Part shown: positions 16,648 through 25,964 of the stretch, piece by piece | How the letters are laid out: the number at the start of each line of letters is the position of its first letter | Numbering within the stretch: position 1 is the stretch's first letter | NCBI GenBank assembly: GCA_024235895.1 | Contig: JACKLM010000004.1 | Span: forward strand, 1 to 64,000 | From: Burkholderiaceae bacterium | GTDB lineage: Bacteria > Pseudomonadota > Gammaproteobacteria > Burkholderiales > Burkholderiaceae_C | Length of the DNA stretch: 64,000 nt | Direction of reading: 5' to 3' | The notes under the pieces: model-generated | Told to the model about the DNA's origin: nothing | Database searches by the model: none | The model's input: only the letters and a program-made list of their open reading frames with translations | Translations under genes and position numbers: made by a program

Positions 16648-17739
16648 ATGCAGATCCGCCCCGACCAGCTCGCCGCGCATCTTCAGCGTGGCCTGAAGCC
16701 GCTGTACACCGTCTGGGGCGACGAGCCGCTGCTCGCGCAGGAGGCCTGCGATGCGATCCGCGCCGCGGCGCGCGCGGCCGGCTACGCCGAGCGCAAGGCG
16801 TTCGCCGTCGCCGGCGCGCACTTCGACTGGAGCAGCGTGCTCGGCGCGGCGCAGGCGCGGAGCCTGTTCGCCGAGCGCCAGCTGATCGAGATCCGCATCC
16901 CCGGCGGCAAGCCGGGCAAGGACGGCTCGGAGGCGCTGCAGCGCTATGTCGAGGCCTTGCCCGAGGACCTGCTGACGATCGTGCAGCTGCCGCGGCTGGA
17001 CGGCCAGCAGCTCAGGAGCGCCTGGTTCGCGGCGCTGGACCGCGCCGGCGTCAGCGTGCGCGTGGAGCCGGTCGAGCGCCGGGCGCTGCCGGCGTGGATC
17101 GCCGAGCGGCTGGCGGCGCAGGGCCAGCGGGTGGCCGCGGGCGAGGCCGGGCAGCAGACGCTGGCGTTCTTCGCCGACCGCGTCGAGGGCAACCTGCTCG
17201 CGGCGCAGCAGGAGATCGCCAAGCTCGCGCTGCTGCACCCGGCCGGCGAGCTGAGCTTCGAGCAGGTCGAGCAGGCGGTGCTCGACGTCGCCCGCTACGA
17301 CGTCTTCCAGCTCGGCGAGGCGGTGCTCGCCGGGCAGACCGCGCGCGCGCTGCGCATGCTCGACGGCCTGCGCGCCGAGGGCGAGGCGCCGGTGCTGGTG
17401 CACTGGACGCTGGCGTCGGACCTGCAGGCGCTGGCGCGCGTGCGCGACGCGCTCGACGCCGGCCAGCCGATGCCGCTGGCGCTGCAGTCGGCGCGCGTGT
17501 GGGGCGCCAAGCAGCGGCTCGTCGAGCGCGTCGCGCCGCAGCTCGCGGCGCCGACGCTGACGCGGCTGCTGGCCGCCGCCAGCGCCTGCGACGGGCTGGT
17601 CAAGGGGCTACGGCACCCGGCCTGGCCGGCCGAGCCCTGGGAGGCGCTGCGGCGGCTGGTGCTGGCGACGCTGGATGCGGTCGCGCGCGGCGGCGCGGGG
17701 CGCGGCGCGCGACCGCAGCGGGTCGCGCTGCACGGCTGA
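16648..17739 (+). CDS. holA: DNA polymerase III delta subunit
   Basis: A 363-residue delta subunit of the clamp loader. It pries open the beta sliding clamp so that it can be loaded on primed DNA. The N-terminus (LAAHLQRGLKPLYTVWGDEPLLAQEA) is typical, and the AAA+-like fold follows with ERKAFAVAGAHFDW and GGKPGKDG. The C-terminal collar domain contains LARVRDALDAGQPM. It lacks a functional Walker A, as expected for delta. It lies 37 bp after lptE. The 222 bp beyond, up to the convergent nuclease gene, hold nothing I can support. Confidence 0.96.
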   Translation: MQIRPDQLAAHLQRGLKPLYTVWGDEPLLAQEACDAIRAAARAAGYAERKAFAVAGAHFDWSSVLGAAQARSLFAERQLIEIRIPGGKPGKDGSEALQRYVEALPEDLLTIVQLPRLDGQQLRSAWFAALDRAGVSVRVEPVERRALPAWIAERLAAQGQRVAAGEAGQQTLAFFADRVEGNLLAAQQEIAKLALLHPAGELSFEQVEQAVLDVARYDVFQLGEAVLAGQTARALRMLDGLRAEGEAPVLVHWTLASDLQALARVRDALDAGQPMPLALQSARVWGAKQRLVERVAPQLAAPTLTRLLAAASACDGLVKGLRHPAWPAEPWEALRRLVLATLDAVARGGAGRGARPQRVALHG

Positions 17740-17961
17740 GCCTGGGTCCGGACACCGCGGCGCCTCGAGTCGCGGCCGTGTGGGACGAGGAGACCCCGCG
17801 CCGCGGCCGGCCGGCATCGCGGCGCACGATCGGTTCTTCGTCTCCCGCGGCTCGCGGCGCCGGGCGCCGGCGGGCGGGCCCTCGTGCCGTGCCTCCAGGG
17901 GTTGCCGCAGGTCGACCCCGGCGACTGCAGCGTGCCGCAAGCTCCCCGCCAAACCGCGAGC

Positions 17962-18747
17962 TCAGAGCCGGAAGTCGTAGTCGATCGTCACCGGTGCGTG
18001 GTCGCTGAAGCGCTGTTCGAGGTAGATCGACTCGCGCCGCGCGAGCGCCGCGATGCCGGGCGTGGCAAGTTGGTAGTCGAGCCGCCAGCCCACGTTCTTC
18101 GCCCAGGCCTGGCCGCGGTTGCTCCACCATGTGTACTGGTCGGGGTTCGGGTTGAGGGTGCGGAAGACGTCGACCAGCCCACCCTCGGTCAGCAGCCGCG
18201 TCAGCCAGGCGCGCTCCTCGGGCAGGAAGCCGCTGTTCTTCTGGTTGCTGCGCCAGTTCTTGAGGTCGATCGGCTGGTGCGCGATGTTGATGTCGCCGAC
18301 GAGCACGAACTCGCGCTCGCGCTTGAGCCGCATCAGGTGCGGGTAGACCTTGTCGAGGAAGCGGTATTTGGCCGCCTGTCGCTCCTCGCCGCTGGAGCCG
18401 CTCGGGAAATAGCCGCTGACGACGCTGAACTTGCGCCGGCGGGTATCCCAGCGCGTCTCGACCCAGCGGCCCTCGGCGTCGAACTCCTGCGGGTCGAAGC
18501 CGGCGACGACGGCGCTGGGGGCCCTGCGCGTATACAGCCCCACGCCCGAGTAGCCCTTGCGCTCGGCGCAATGGAAGTGGCCGTCCATCCCGGCGACGCG
18601 GTCGAAGCGGCCGGCGATCTGGTCGGGCACCGCCTTGAGCTCCTGCACCCCCATACAATCGGCGCCCGCTTGCGCCGCCCAGTCCAGCCAGCCCTTGTCG
18701 GCCGCCGAGCGGATGCCGTTGAGATTGAGCGTGACGATCCTGAACAC
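17962..18747 (-). CDS. xth: Exonuclease III / AP endonuclease family protein
   Basis: A 261-residue member of the endonuclease/exonuclease/phosphatase family, which cuts DNA at abasic sites and trims 3' ends. Motifs in order are RIVTLNLNGIRSAADKG, CMGVQELKA (the metal-binding Glu), YSGVGLYTR, VSGYFPSGSSGEERQ, VLVGDINIAHQPIDLKNW (catalytic Asp and Asn) and the final RFSDHAPVTIDYDF (catalytic Asp-His). A GTG start at 18745-18747 gives the family-normal N-terminus; a longer frame would run into pyrE. Only 18 bp separate this start from the pyrE start on the other strand. Confidence 0.93.
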   Translation of the reverse strand: MFRIVTLNLNGIRSAADKGWLDWAAQAGADCMGVQELKAVPDQIAGRFDRVAGMDGHFHCAERKGYSGVGLYTRRAPSAVVAGFDPQEFDAEGRWVETRWDTRRRKFSVVSGYFPSGSSGEERQAAKYRFLDKVYPHLMRLKREREFVLVGDINIAHQPIDLKNWRSNQKNSGFLPEERAWLTRLLTEGGLVDVFRTLNPNPDQYTWWSNRGQAWAKNVGWRLDYQLATPGIAALARRESIYLEQRFSDHAPVTIDYDFRL

Positions 18748-18765
18748 CTGCGAGGGGCTCCCTGG

Positions 18766-19470
18766 ATGAACGACGAGCGTGTGTCCGGTGCGGCGCCGGG
18801 AGGGCCGGCAGGCGACGAACTCGCGCAGGACTTCGTGCGCTTCGCGCTGCAATGCGGGGTGCTGCGATTCGGCGAATTCCGCACCAAGGCAGGGCGGCTG
18901 TCGCCCTACTTCTTCGACGCCGGCGGGTTCGACGACGGCGCCAAGCTCGGGCAGCTGGCGTCATTCTATGCACGCCGGCTGCTGGCCTCGGGGATGGCGT
19001 TCGACATGCTGTTCGGCCCCGCGTACAAGGGCATCACGCTGGCCGCGGCGGTGGCCATCGAGCTCGCGCGGCTGGGGCGCAACGTGCCGTTCGCCTACAA
19101 CCGCAAGGAGGCCAAGGATCACGGCGAGGGCGGGGTGCTGGTCGGCGCGCCGGTGGCCGGGCGGGTGCTGATCGTCGACGACGTCATCTCCGCCGGCACC
19201 TCGGTGCGCGAGTCGATCGCGATGATCGCCGGCGCCGGCGCGACACCGTGCGGCGTCGCGATCGCGCTGGACCGTCAGGAGCGCGCGGCCGAGGGCGGGC
19301 GCGACCTGCCGTGGTCGGCCGTTCAATACGTGGCGAAAGAATTGAAACTCGAAGTGGCGGCGATTGCCACGCTTGATGATCTGTTGCGTTATCTTTCGAC
19401 CAGCGAAGATACGCACCTGAAGCGGTACGCCGGCCCGGTGCAGGCCTACCGCGATCGCTACGGCGTGTGA
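18766..19470 (+). CDS. pyrE: Orotate phosphoribosyltransferase
   Basis: A 234-residue type I phosphoribosyltransferase that makes OMP from orotate and PRPP in pyrimidine synthesis. The PRPP-binding loop is VLIVDDVISAGTSVRES, and upstream come SPYFFDAGGF, LFGPAYKGITLA and FAYNRKEAKDHGEGG. An N-terminal extension of about 20 residues precedes the core. A TACAAT hexamer at 18654-18659, inside the oppositely oriented nuclease gene, is a possible -10, because the 18-bp gap between the two starts is too short for two promoters. Confidence 0.97.
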   Translation: MNDERVSGAAPGGPAGDELAQDFVRFALQCGVLRFGEFRTKAGRLSPYFFDAGGFDDGAKLGQLASFYARRLLASGMAFDMLFGPAYKGITLAAAVAIELARLGRNVPFAYNRKEAKDHGEGGVLVGAPVAGRVLIVDDVISAGTSVRESIAMIAGAGATPCGVAIALDRQERAAEGGRDLPWSAVQYVAKELKLEVAAIATLDDLLRYLSTSEDTHLKRYAGPVQAYRDRYGV

Positions 19471-19527
19471 CCTCGGAGGGTGAGGGCCTGCGGGCCGTCA
19501 TGCCCAGCCCGCTTCGCCTTGTGCAGC

Positions 19528-20265
19528 ATGAGCTTCTGCCCTGAATCCCGCTCGCGCCCGCGATGCCGCGCCGATGGCGCCGGCAGGCGGGTGCGCGCGG
19601 GGGTCGCGCTGCTCGCGCTGGCGGGGGCGGCCGCGGCGCAGCAAGCCGCTCCGCCGGGCGGCGTCATCTACACCTGCACCGACGAGCGGGGCCGCAGGCT
19701 GACCTCGGACCGGCCGATTCCCGAGTGCCTCGCACGCGAGCAGCGCATCCTGAACCGCGACGGCTCGCTGCGCGCGATCGTGCCACCGGCGTTGACCGCC
19801 GAGGAGCGGGCCGCCAAGGACGCGCGCGATCGCCGCGAGGCCGAGCGGCGCGCCGCCCTGGCCGACGCCATCCGGCGCGACCGCAACCTGCTGACGCGGT
19901 TCCCCGACGAGGCTGCGCACCAGCGCGCGCGCGAGGCGGCGCTCGATCCGGTGCGCGAGACGATGCGCGGCTCGGTGAAGCGCATCGACGAGCTCGCCGA
20001 GCAGCGCAAGCCGCTGCTGCAGGAGACCGAGTTCTACATCGGGCGCGCGCTGCCGCTGCCGCTGAAGGCCAAGATCGAGGCCAACGAGGCTGCGATGGCG
20101 GCGCAGCAGGCGGCGATCCAGGGGCAGGAGGCCGAGCTGGACCGCATCAACCGCCTGTACGACGCCGAGCTCTCTCGCCTGCGCCAGCTCTGGTCCGGCG
20201 CGCCGCCGGGGTCCTTGGGCCCCGTGGCCGCGGCGGAACACGACGCCTCGACGGCGAAGCGCTGA
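19528..20265 (+). CDS. DUF4124-domain exported protein
   Basis: A 245-residue protein of unknown role. An Arg-rich N-terminus leads into a hydrophobic export signal (VRAGVALLALAGAAAAQ). It is followed by a DUF4124-like segment (GVIYTCTDERGRRLTSDRPIPEC) with a Cys pair, then a long charged helical region likely to form a coiled coil (about residues 95-225; AERRAALADAIRRD, KIEANEAAMAAQQAAIQGQEAELDRINRLYDAEL). It is probably periplasmic and structural. The ATG at 19528 is a choice; an upstream GTG at 19480 is also open. It lies 57 bp after pyrE and may be cotranscribed. Confidence 0.75.
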   Translation: MSFCPESRSRPRCRADGAGRRVRAGVALLALAGAAAAQQAAPPGGVIYTCTDERGRRLTSDRPIPECLAREQRILNRDGSLRAIVPPALTAEERAAKDARDRREAERRAALADAIRRDRNLLTRFPDEAAHQRAREAALDPVRETMRGSVKRIDELAEQRKPLLQETEFYIGRALPLPLKAKIEANEAAMAAQQAAIQGQEAELDRINRLYDAELSRLRQLWSGAPPGSLGPVAAAEHDASTAKR

Positions 20266-20278
20266 CGCGCCGCGCCGT

Positions 20279-21748
20279 TCAGCCGCCCTGACTCAGCCTG
20301 CGCCGCAGCAGTTCGGCCGCCTGCGCCGGGTTGGCCTTGCCCTGCGTGGCCTTCATGACCTGGCCGACGAGGGCGTTGAAGGCCTTGTCCTTGCCGGCAC
20401 GGAACTCGTCGACCGACTTCGCGTTCTTCGCCAGCACCTCGTCGACGATCGCCTCCAGCGCGCCGGCGTCGCGCATCTGCCTCAGGCCCTTGGCGTCGAT
20501 CAGCGCGTCGACCTCGAGACCCTCGCCCGCCCACAACGCGTCGAACACCTGGCGAGCGGCATTGTTCGAGATCGTGCCGTCGTGCACGCGCGCGAGCAGC
20601 ACGGCGAGCGTGGCCGCCGGCACCGGGCAGTCCTCGATCGCCAGCGCCTGCGCGTTGAGCCGCTTGGACACCTCGCCCATCATCCAGTTGGCCACCGCCT
20701 TGGGCGGCGCGCCGGCCGCGCGCGCGGCGTCGCGCGCGGCCTCGTAGTAGGCGGCGAAGCCGCGGCCCTGCGTCATCATCGCCGCGTCGTGGGCCGGCAG
20801 GCCGTCGTCGCGTTGCAGCCGCTCGGCCATCGCCTGCGGCAGCTCGGGCAGCGCGGCGCGCTCGCGCGCGATCCAGTCGGGCGCGATCACCAGCGGCGGC
20901 AGGTCGGGGTCGGGGAAGTAGCGGTAGTCGTGCGCCTCCTCCTTGCTGCGCATCGCACGGGTCTGGCCGCTGGCGGGGTCGAACAGCACCGTGGCCTGCT
21001 CGATCGCCAGCCCGTCCTCGAGGCGGTCGATCTGCCACTGCACCTCGTAGTCGATCGCCTGCTGCAGGAAGCGGAAGCTGTTGAGGTTCTTGATCTCGCG
21101 CCGCGTACCCAGCGGCGCACCGGGCCTGCGCACCGAGACGTTGGCGTCGCAGCGGAAGCTCCCCTCCTGCATGTTGCCGTCGCAGATCCCCAGCCAGACG
21201 ACCAGCGCGTGCAGGGTCTTCGCATACTCGACCGCCTCGGCCGACGACCGCAGCTCGGGCTCGGTGACGATCTCCAGCAGCGGCGTGCCGGCGCGGTTGA
21301 GGTCGATGCCGGTGAGGCCGTGGAAGTCCTCGTGCAGGCTCTTGCCGGCGTCCTCCTCGAGGTGCGCGCGCACCAGTCGCACGCTGCGGGCCTGCCCGTC
21401 GAGCAGGAAGTCCACCCGGCCGCCCTGAACGACCGGGATCTCGTACTGGCTGATCTGGTAGCCCTTGGGCAGGTCCGGGTAGAAGTAGTGCTTGCGCGCG
21501 AAGATCGACACCGGTGCCACCGTCGCCCCGACCGCCAGCCCGAACCGGATCGCGCGCTCGACCGCGCCGCGGTTGAGCACCGGCAGCGTGCCCGGCAGCG
21601 CCAGGTCCACGGCGCAGGCCTGGGTGTTGGGTGCGGCGCCGAATGCGGTTGCGGCGCCGCTGAAGATCTTGCTCGCGGTCGACAGCTGCGCGTGCGTCTC
21701 GAAGCCGATCACGACCTCGTAGCCGCGCACCAGGGGGTTCGTGTTCAT
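20279..21748 (-). CDS. gatB: Asp/Glu-tRNA amidotransferase subunit B
   Basis: A 489-residue GatB. It phosphorylates mischarged Glu-tRNA-Gln or Asp-tRNA-Asn and passes the intermediate on for amidation. Family motifs are VVIGFETHAQLST, FYPDLPKGYQISQYE, RAHLEEDAGKSLH, DLNRAGTPLLEIVTEPE and EIKNLNSFRFLQQAI, with the C-terminal YqeY-like tail domain (about 340-489). The start overlaps the gatA stop (ATGA). It is the last gene of the gatC-gatA-gatB operon. Confidence 0.98.
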   Translation of the reverse strand: MNTNPLVRGYEVVIGFETHAQLSTASKIFSGAATAFGAAPNTQACAVDLALPGTLPVLNRGAVERAIRFGLAVGATVAPVSIFARKHYFYPDLPKGYQISQYEIPVVQGGRVDFLLDGQARSVRLVRAHLEEDAGKSLHEDFHGLTGIDLNRAGTPLLEIVTEPELRSSAEAVEYAKTLHALVVWLGICDGNMQEGSFRCDANVSVRRPGAPLGTRREIKNLNSFRFLQQAIDYEVQWQIDRLEDGLAIEQATVLFDPASGQTRAMRSKEEAHDYRYFPDPDLPPLVIAPDWIARERAALPELPQAMAERLQRDDGLPAHDAAMMTQGRGFAAYYEAARDAARAAGAPPKAVANWMMGEVSKRLNAQALAIEDCPVPAATLAVLLARVHDGTISNNAARQVFDALWAGEGLEVDALIDAKGLRQMRDAGALEAIVDEVLAKNAKSVDEFRAGKDKAFNALVGQVMKATQGKANPAQAAELLRRRLSQGG

Positions 21749-23292
21749 GCGGGGCGGCGCCGGTGGAAGTCGGTGGCCTGCTGCAGCGCGTGCGCCGCGT
21801 GCAGCAGCGTCGCTTCGGCGAAGTAGTCGCCGATCAGCTGCAGCCCCACCGGCATGCCGTGCGCGCCGAAGCCGGCCGGCACGCTCATGCCCGGCAGCCC
21901 CGCCAGGCTCGCCGGCAGCGTGAAGATGTCGGCCAGGTAGGCCTTGACCGGGTCGTCGGCCTGCTCGCCCAGGCGCCAGGCCACGCTCGGCGCCACCGGC
22001 CCGGCGAGGAGGTCGCAGCGCGCGAAGCAGGCCCGGAAATCGTCGGCGATCAGGCGCCGCAGCTTGAGCGCCTGCACGAAGTAGGCGTCGTAGTAGCCGT
22101 GCGAGAGCACGTAGGTGCCGATCATGATGCGGCGCCTGACCTCGGCGCCGAAGCCCTCGGCGCGCGATCGGCTGACCATGTCGCGCAGGTCGCCGTCGCG
22201 CGTGCTGCGGTGGCCGTAGCGCACGCCGTCGAAACGGCTCAGGTTCGAGCTCGCCTCGGCCGGCGCGATGATGTAGTAGACGGGGATCGCGAGCTCGGTG
22301 CGCGGCAGGCCGACGTCGACGAGCGTGGCGCCGAGCCGCTCCAGTTCGGCGAGTGCGGCGCGCAGCGCATCGCCGACGTCGGCCGCCAGCGCCGCGGGGA
22401 AGAACTCGCGCGGCAGCCCGATGCGCAGCCCGGCCAGCGGCTTGCCGGCCGGCGCCCCTGCGCGCGGCGCCAGCATCTGCGCGTGGAAGTCCTGCGGCGG
22501 GCGCTCGGCGCTCGTCGAGTCGCGCGCGTCGAAGCCGCTCATCGCCCCCAGCACCAGCGCGCAGTCCTCGGCGCTGCGCGCGATCACGCCAGCCTGGTCC
22601 AGGCTGGACGCGAACGCGATCATGCCGTGGCGCGAGCACACGCCGTAGGTCGGCTTGATGCCGGTGGTGCCGGTGAATCCCGCCGGCTGGCGGATCGAGC
22701 CGCCGGTGTCGGTCGCGGTCGCCGCTGGCACGAGGCCTGCCGCCACCGCCGCGGCCGACCCGCCCGACGAGCCGCCGGGCACGCGATCGCGGTCCCAGGG
22801 GTTGCGAGCCGGACCGAAGGCCGAGTTCTCGTTGCCCGATCCCATCGCGAACTCGTCGCAGTTCAGCTTGCCGAGCGCGACCATGCCCGCGCCCGGCGCG
22901 CCGCCTTCCTCGCCCTCGCCCAGGCGCGCGACGACGGTGGCGTCGAACGGGCTCGCATAGCCCTCGAGCATGCGCGAGCCCGCGGTCGACGGCAGTGCAC
23001 GCGTGACGAAGATGTCCTTGTGCGCGACCGGCACCCCGGTCAGCGGTGTCGCCTGGCCGGCCGCACGCCGCGCGTCCGCCGCGCGCGCGGCGGCCAGCGC
23101 CTGGGCGGCGTCGACGGCGAGGAAGGCGCCCAGGTCGGTGTGCGCGTCGATGCGCGCCAGCAGCGCCTGCGTCAGCTCGACGCTGCTGAGCCGGCCGGCG
23201 GCGAGCAGGCGGCTGGCGTCGGCGACGCCGAGCTCGTGCGGCGCGGCCGGGGTCGATGCGGCAGCGATGCCGCGGGCCTGCGCGTCGCTCAC
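21745..23292 (-). CDS. gatA: Asp/Glu-tRNA amidotransferase subunit A
   Basis: A 515-residue amidase-signature protein that frees ammonia from glutamine for the GatCAB reaction. The Ser-cisSer-Lys triad is visible: Lys92 in GVPVAHKDIF and the serines in PGGSSGGSAAAVAAGL and TDTGGSIRQPA. The GTG start at 23290-23292 overlaps the gatC stop (GTGA), which fixes the N-terminus. The gatA stop in turn overlaps the gatB ATG, so all three subunits are translationally coupled. Confidence 0.97.
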   Translation of the reverse strand: MSDAQARGIAAASTPAAPHELGVADASRLLAAGRLSSVELTQALLARIDAHTDLGAFLAVDAAQALAAARAADARRAAGQATPLTGVPVAHKDIFVTRALPSTAGSRMLEGYASPFDATVVARLGEGEEGGAPGAGMVALGKLNCDEFAMGSGNENSAFGPARNPWDRDRVPGGSSGGSAAAVAAGLVPAATATDTGGSIRQPAGFTGTTGIKPTYGVCSRHGMIAFASSLDQAGVIARSAEDCALVLGAMSGFDARDSTSAERPPQDFHAQMLAPRAGAPAGKPLAGLRIGLPREFFPAALAADVGDALRAALAELERLGATLVDVGLPRTELAIPVYYIIAPAEASSNLSRFDGVRYGHRSTRDGDLRDMVSRSRAEGFGAEVRRRIMIGTYVLSHGYYDAYFVQALKLRRLIADDFRACFARCDLLAGPVAPSVAWRLGEQADDPVKAYLADIFTLPASLAGLPGMSVPAGFGAHGMPVGLQLIGDYFAEATLLHAAHALQQATDFHRRRPA

Positions 23293-23588
23293 TCGATCAC
23301 CTTGGGCACCAGGTACAGGCCGTCCTCGACGCGCGGTGCGCTGCGCTGGCAGGCCTCGCGCTGGTCGGGCTCGCTGACGACGTCGTCGCGCAGCCGCAGC
23401 GCCGCCGCATGCGCGGCCGCCAACGGTGTGTACAAGGGCTCGACGCCGCGCGTCTCGACCGCGCACATCTGCTCGACGATGCGAAAGAAGCCGACGAGCT
23501 GCGCGTGCATCGCGCGCTGCTCGTCGGCGGACAGGTCCAGCCGCGCCAGCTCGGCGATGCGGCTCACGTCCTCGGGGCTGAGGGCCAT
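23289..23588 (-). CDS. gatC: Asp/Glu-tRNA amidotransferase subunit C
   Basis: A 99-residue GatC, the small belt protein that holds GatA and GatB together. It has the typical MALSPEDVSRIAELARLDLS start and the C-terminal LRDDVVSEP and APRVEDGLYLVPKVIE. The ATG at 23586-23588 is preferred over a longer frame because it gives the family-normal start. It is divergent from mreB across a 320-bp gap. Confidence 0.96.
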   Translation of the reverse strand: MALSPEDVSRIAELARLDLSADEQRAMHAQLVGFFRIVEQMCAVETRGVEPLYTPLAAAHAAALRLRDDVVSEPDQREACQRSAPRVEDGLYLVPKVIE

Positions 23589-23908
23589 GGTGTCGATGGA
23601 TGGATCGCGGGGGGGGGTGGCGGTCGTGCCCGGCACCGATGGTTACGACTGGCGCGCCGCGCGCAACGCGGATGCCACCGGCGGCGACGACGCCGTAGGC
23701 TATTATCTTCCGCTACCCGACAGCCACCCCCGACAGCATCGGCCCGGAGCGATCCGGGCCCCACGCGCAAGGTCCTCGCACCTCAGCCACGCGGCAAAGC
23801 CGGGCGCGCCCGCCGGCGCGGGCCTTCGCGGCCGGCGGCGGCCGCGCGTGGCGCCAAGCCGCTCGGCCCCGCGCCGACCGCGCCCCACCCTCCCGTCTCG
23901 CGCGTCCC
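23589..23908. promoter_or_regulatory. Divergent gatC / mreB promoter region
   Basis: 320 bp without a gene. TATTAT at 23701-23706 is a good -10-like hexamer for mreB and would give a leader of about 200 bases. A run of nine G residues lies at 23609-23617. I see no clear -35 and no protein-binding palindrome. Confidence 0.45.
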
Positions 23909-24952
23909 ATGTTCGCATCCTTGCGCAGGTATTTCTCCACCGATCTGGCGATCGACCTCGGCACCGCCAACACGCTGATCTACGTGCGCGGCAAGGGCAT
24001 CGTGCTGGACGAGCCCTCGGTCGTCGCCATCCGCCACGAAGGCGGCCCGAGCGGCAAGAAGACGATCCAGGCTGTCGGCGCCGAGGCCAAGGCCATGCTG
24101 GGCAAGGTGCCCGGCAACATCGAGGCCATCCGCCCGATGAAGGACGGCGTCATCGCCGACTTCACCGTCACCGAGCAGATGCTCAAGCAGTTCATCAAGA
24201 TGGTGCACCCGCGCAGCCTGCTCAGGCCGAGCCCGCGCATCATCATCTGCGTGCCCTGCGGGAGCACCCAGGTCGAGCGGCGCGCGATCCGCGAGTCCGC
24301 GCTCGGCGCCGGCGCCTCCGAGGTCTACCTGATCGAGGAGCCGATGGCCGCGGCGATCGGCGCCGGGCTGCCGGTGTCGGAGGCCTCGGGCTCGATGGTG
24401 GTCGACATCGGCGGCGGCACGACCGAGGTCGGCGTCATCAGCCTGGGCGGCATGGTCTACAAGGGCTCGATCCGCGTCGGCGGCGACAAGTTCGACGAGT
24501 CGATCATCAACTACATCCGGCGCAACTACGGCATGCTGATCGGCGAGCCGACCGCCGAGGCGATCAAGAAGAGTATCGGCAGCGCCTTCCCCGGCTCCGA
24601 GGTCAAGGAGATGGAGGTCAAGGGCCGCAACCTCTCCGAGGGTGTGCCGCGCAGCTTCACCGTCAGCTCCAACGAGATCCTGGAGGCACTGACCGACCCG
24701 CTCAACCAGATGGTCAGCGCGGTCAAGAACGCCCTGGAGCAGACTCCGCCCGAGCTCGGCGCCGACATCGCCGAGCGCGGCATGATGCTGACCGGCGGCG
24801 GCGCGCTGCTGCGCGACCTCGACCGGCTGCTGGCCGAGGAGACCGGGTTGCCGGTGCTGGTCGCCGAGGAGCCGCTGAGCTGCGTCGTGCGCGGCTGCGG
24901 CATGGCGCTGGAGCGCATGGAGCGGCTCGGGTCCATCTTCACCTCCGAATGA
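23909..24952 (+). CDS. mreB: Rod-shape actin homologue MreB
   Basis: A 347-residue bacterial actin. It polymerises under the membrane and guides the elongasome. The N-terminal amphipathic membrane helix (MFASLRRYFSTD) is followed by phosphate-1 DLGTANTLIYVRGKGIVLDEPSVVAI, the phosphate-2 region MVVDIGGGTTEVGVISLGG and adenosine motif LTGGGALLRDLDRLL. The length is exactly normal. It opens the mreBCD-mrdA-mrdB cluster. Confidence 0.98.
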   Translation: MFASLRRYFSTDLAIDLGTANTLIYVRGKGIVLDEPSVVAIRHEGGPSGKKTIQAVGAEAKAMLGKVPGNIEAIRPMKDGVIADFTVTEQMLKQFIKMVHPRSLLRPSPRIIICVPCGSTQVERRAIRESALGAGASEVYLIEEPMAAAIGAGLPVSEASGSMVVDIGGGTTEVGVISLGGMVYKGSIRVGGDKFDESIINYIRRNYGMLIGEPTAEAIKKSIGSAFPGSEVKEMEVKGRNLSEGVPRSFTVSSNEILEALTDPLNQMVSAVKNALEQTPPELGADIAERGMMLTGGGALLRDLDRLLAEETGLPVLVAEEPLSCVVRGCGMALERMERLGSIFTSE

Positions 24953-25043
24953 TCCGCGCGCCCCGCCTGGTCGGCCCGCGGCGGCGCGCCCGGGTGCCGG
25001 GCCCGGGTCGCCCTGTGCCACGGCCGGCTGCCGGTGCCCGACG

Positions 25044-25964
25044 ATGACGCTGGGTACGCTCGACCGCACGCCGCCGCCCTTCTTCCGCCAGGGCGCGTCG
25101 GCGCGCACGCAGCTCGTCGTCAGCGCCGCGCTGGCGCTGTTCCTGATGGTCGCCGACACCCGCTTCACGCTGGTGACGCCGCTGCGAGCCGGGCTCGCCA
25201 CGGCGCTGCTGCCGGTGCAGCGCGCGCTCGTCTGGCCGTTCGAGGCTGCGGCGACCGCGGGCGACTACCTGCGCGGGCTGCAGGACGCGCGCGCCGCCGA
25301 GCAGGATGCGCACGCGCAGCTCGCGGCGCTGGCGCTGCAGGCGCGGCGCGCCGAGTCCCTGGCCGAGGAGAACGCCGCGCTGCGACGGCTGCTGGCGCTG
25401 GGACCCGCCCTGCCGGCGCGGCAGACCGCGGCGCAGGTGCTCTACGAGGCGCGCGACGCCTACTCGCAGCGGCTGGTCGTCGACCGCGGCGCGACGCACG
25501 GCGTGCAGCCGGCGTCGGCCGCGCTGACCGCCGACGGCGTGCTCGGCCAGGTCACGCGGCTGTACCCCTGGTCGTCCGAGCTGACCCTGCTGACCGACGC
25601 CGATTCGCGGGTGCCGGTCGTCAATGCACGCACCGGGCTGCGTGCGGTCGCCTACGGGGGCGCGGGCGTGGGGGGCGGCGGCCTGCTCGAGCTGCGTTTC
25701 CTGGCGGCCGACGCCGACGTCGTGCCCGGCGATGCCTGGCTGACGAACGGGCTGGACGGCGTCTACCCGGCGGGCTGGCCGGTCGGCACCGCGGCCGAGG
25801 TCCAGCGCCGGCGCGACAGCGGCTTCACGCGTGTGCTGCTGACACCGGCGACGACCGGCGAGGGCGTGCGCCACCTGCTGCTGCTGGCACCGGCGGCGCC
25901 GGCGCCGACCGCCGACGGCGCGACCGGTGCGCCACAGCCCCCCCGGCAGGGCCCGCGGCCATGA
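25044..25964 (+). CDS. mreC: Rod-shape protein MreC
   Basis: A 306-residue MreC. It has one N-terminal transmembrane helix (LVVSAALALFLMVADTRF), a periplasmic coiled coil (about 75-115, ending EENAALRRLLAL) and the beta-domain with ARDAYSQRLVVDRGATHGVQPA and VLGQVTRLYPWSSELTLLTD. It links MreB to PBP2. A Pro/Ala-rich tail ends the protein. It lies 91 bp after mreB, and its stop overlaps the mreD start. Confidence 0.95.
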   Translation: MTLGTLDRTPPPFFRQGASARTQLVVSAALALFLMVADTRFTLVTPLRAGLATALLPVQRALVWPFEAAATAGDYLRGLQDARAAEQDAHAQLAALALQARRAESLAEENAALRRLLALGPALPARQTAAQVLYEARDAYSQRLVVDRGATHGVQPASAALTADGVLGQVTRLYPWSSELTLLTDADSRVPVVNARTGLRAVAYGGAGVGGGGLLELRFLAADADVVPGDAWLTNGLDGVYPAGWPVGTAAEVQRRRDSGFTRVLLTPATTGEGVRHLLLLAPAAPAPTADGATGAPQPPRQGPRP

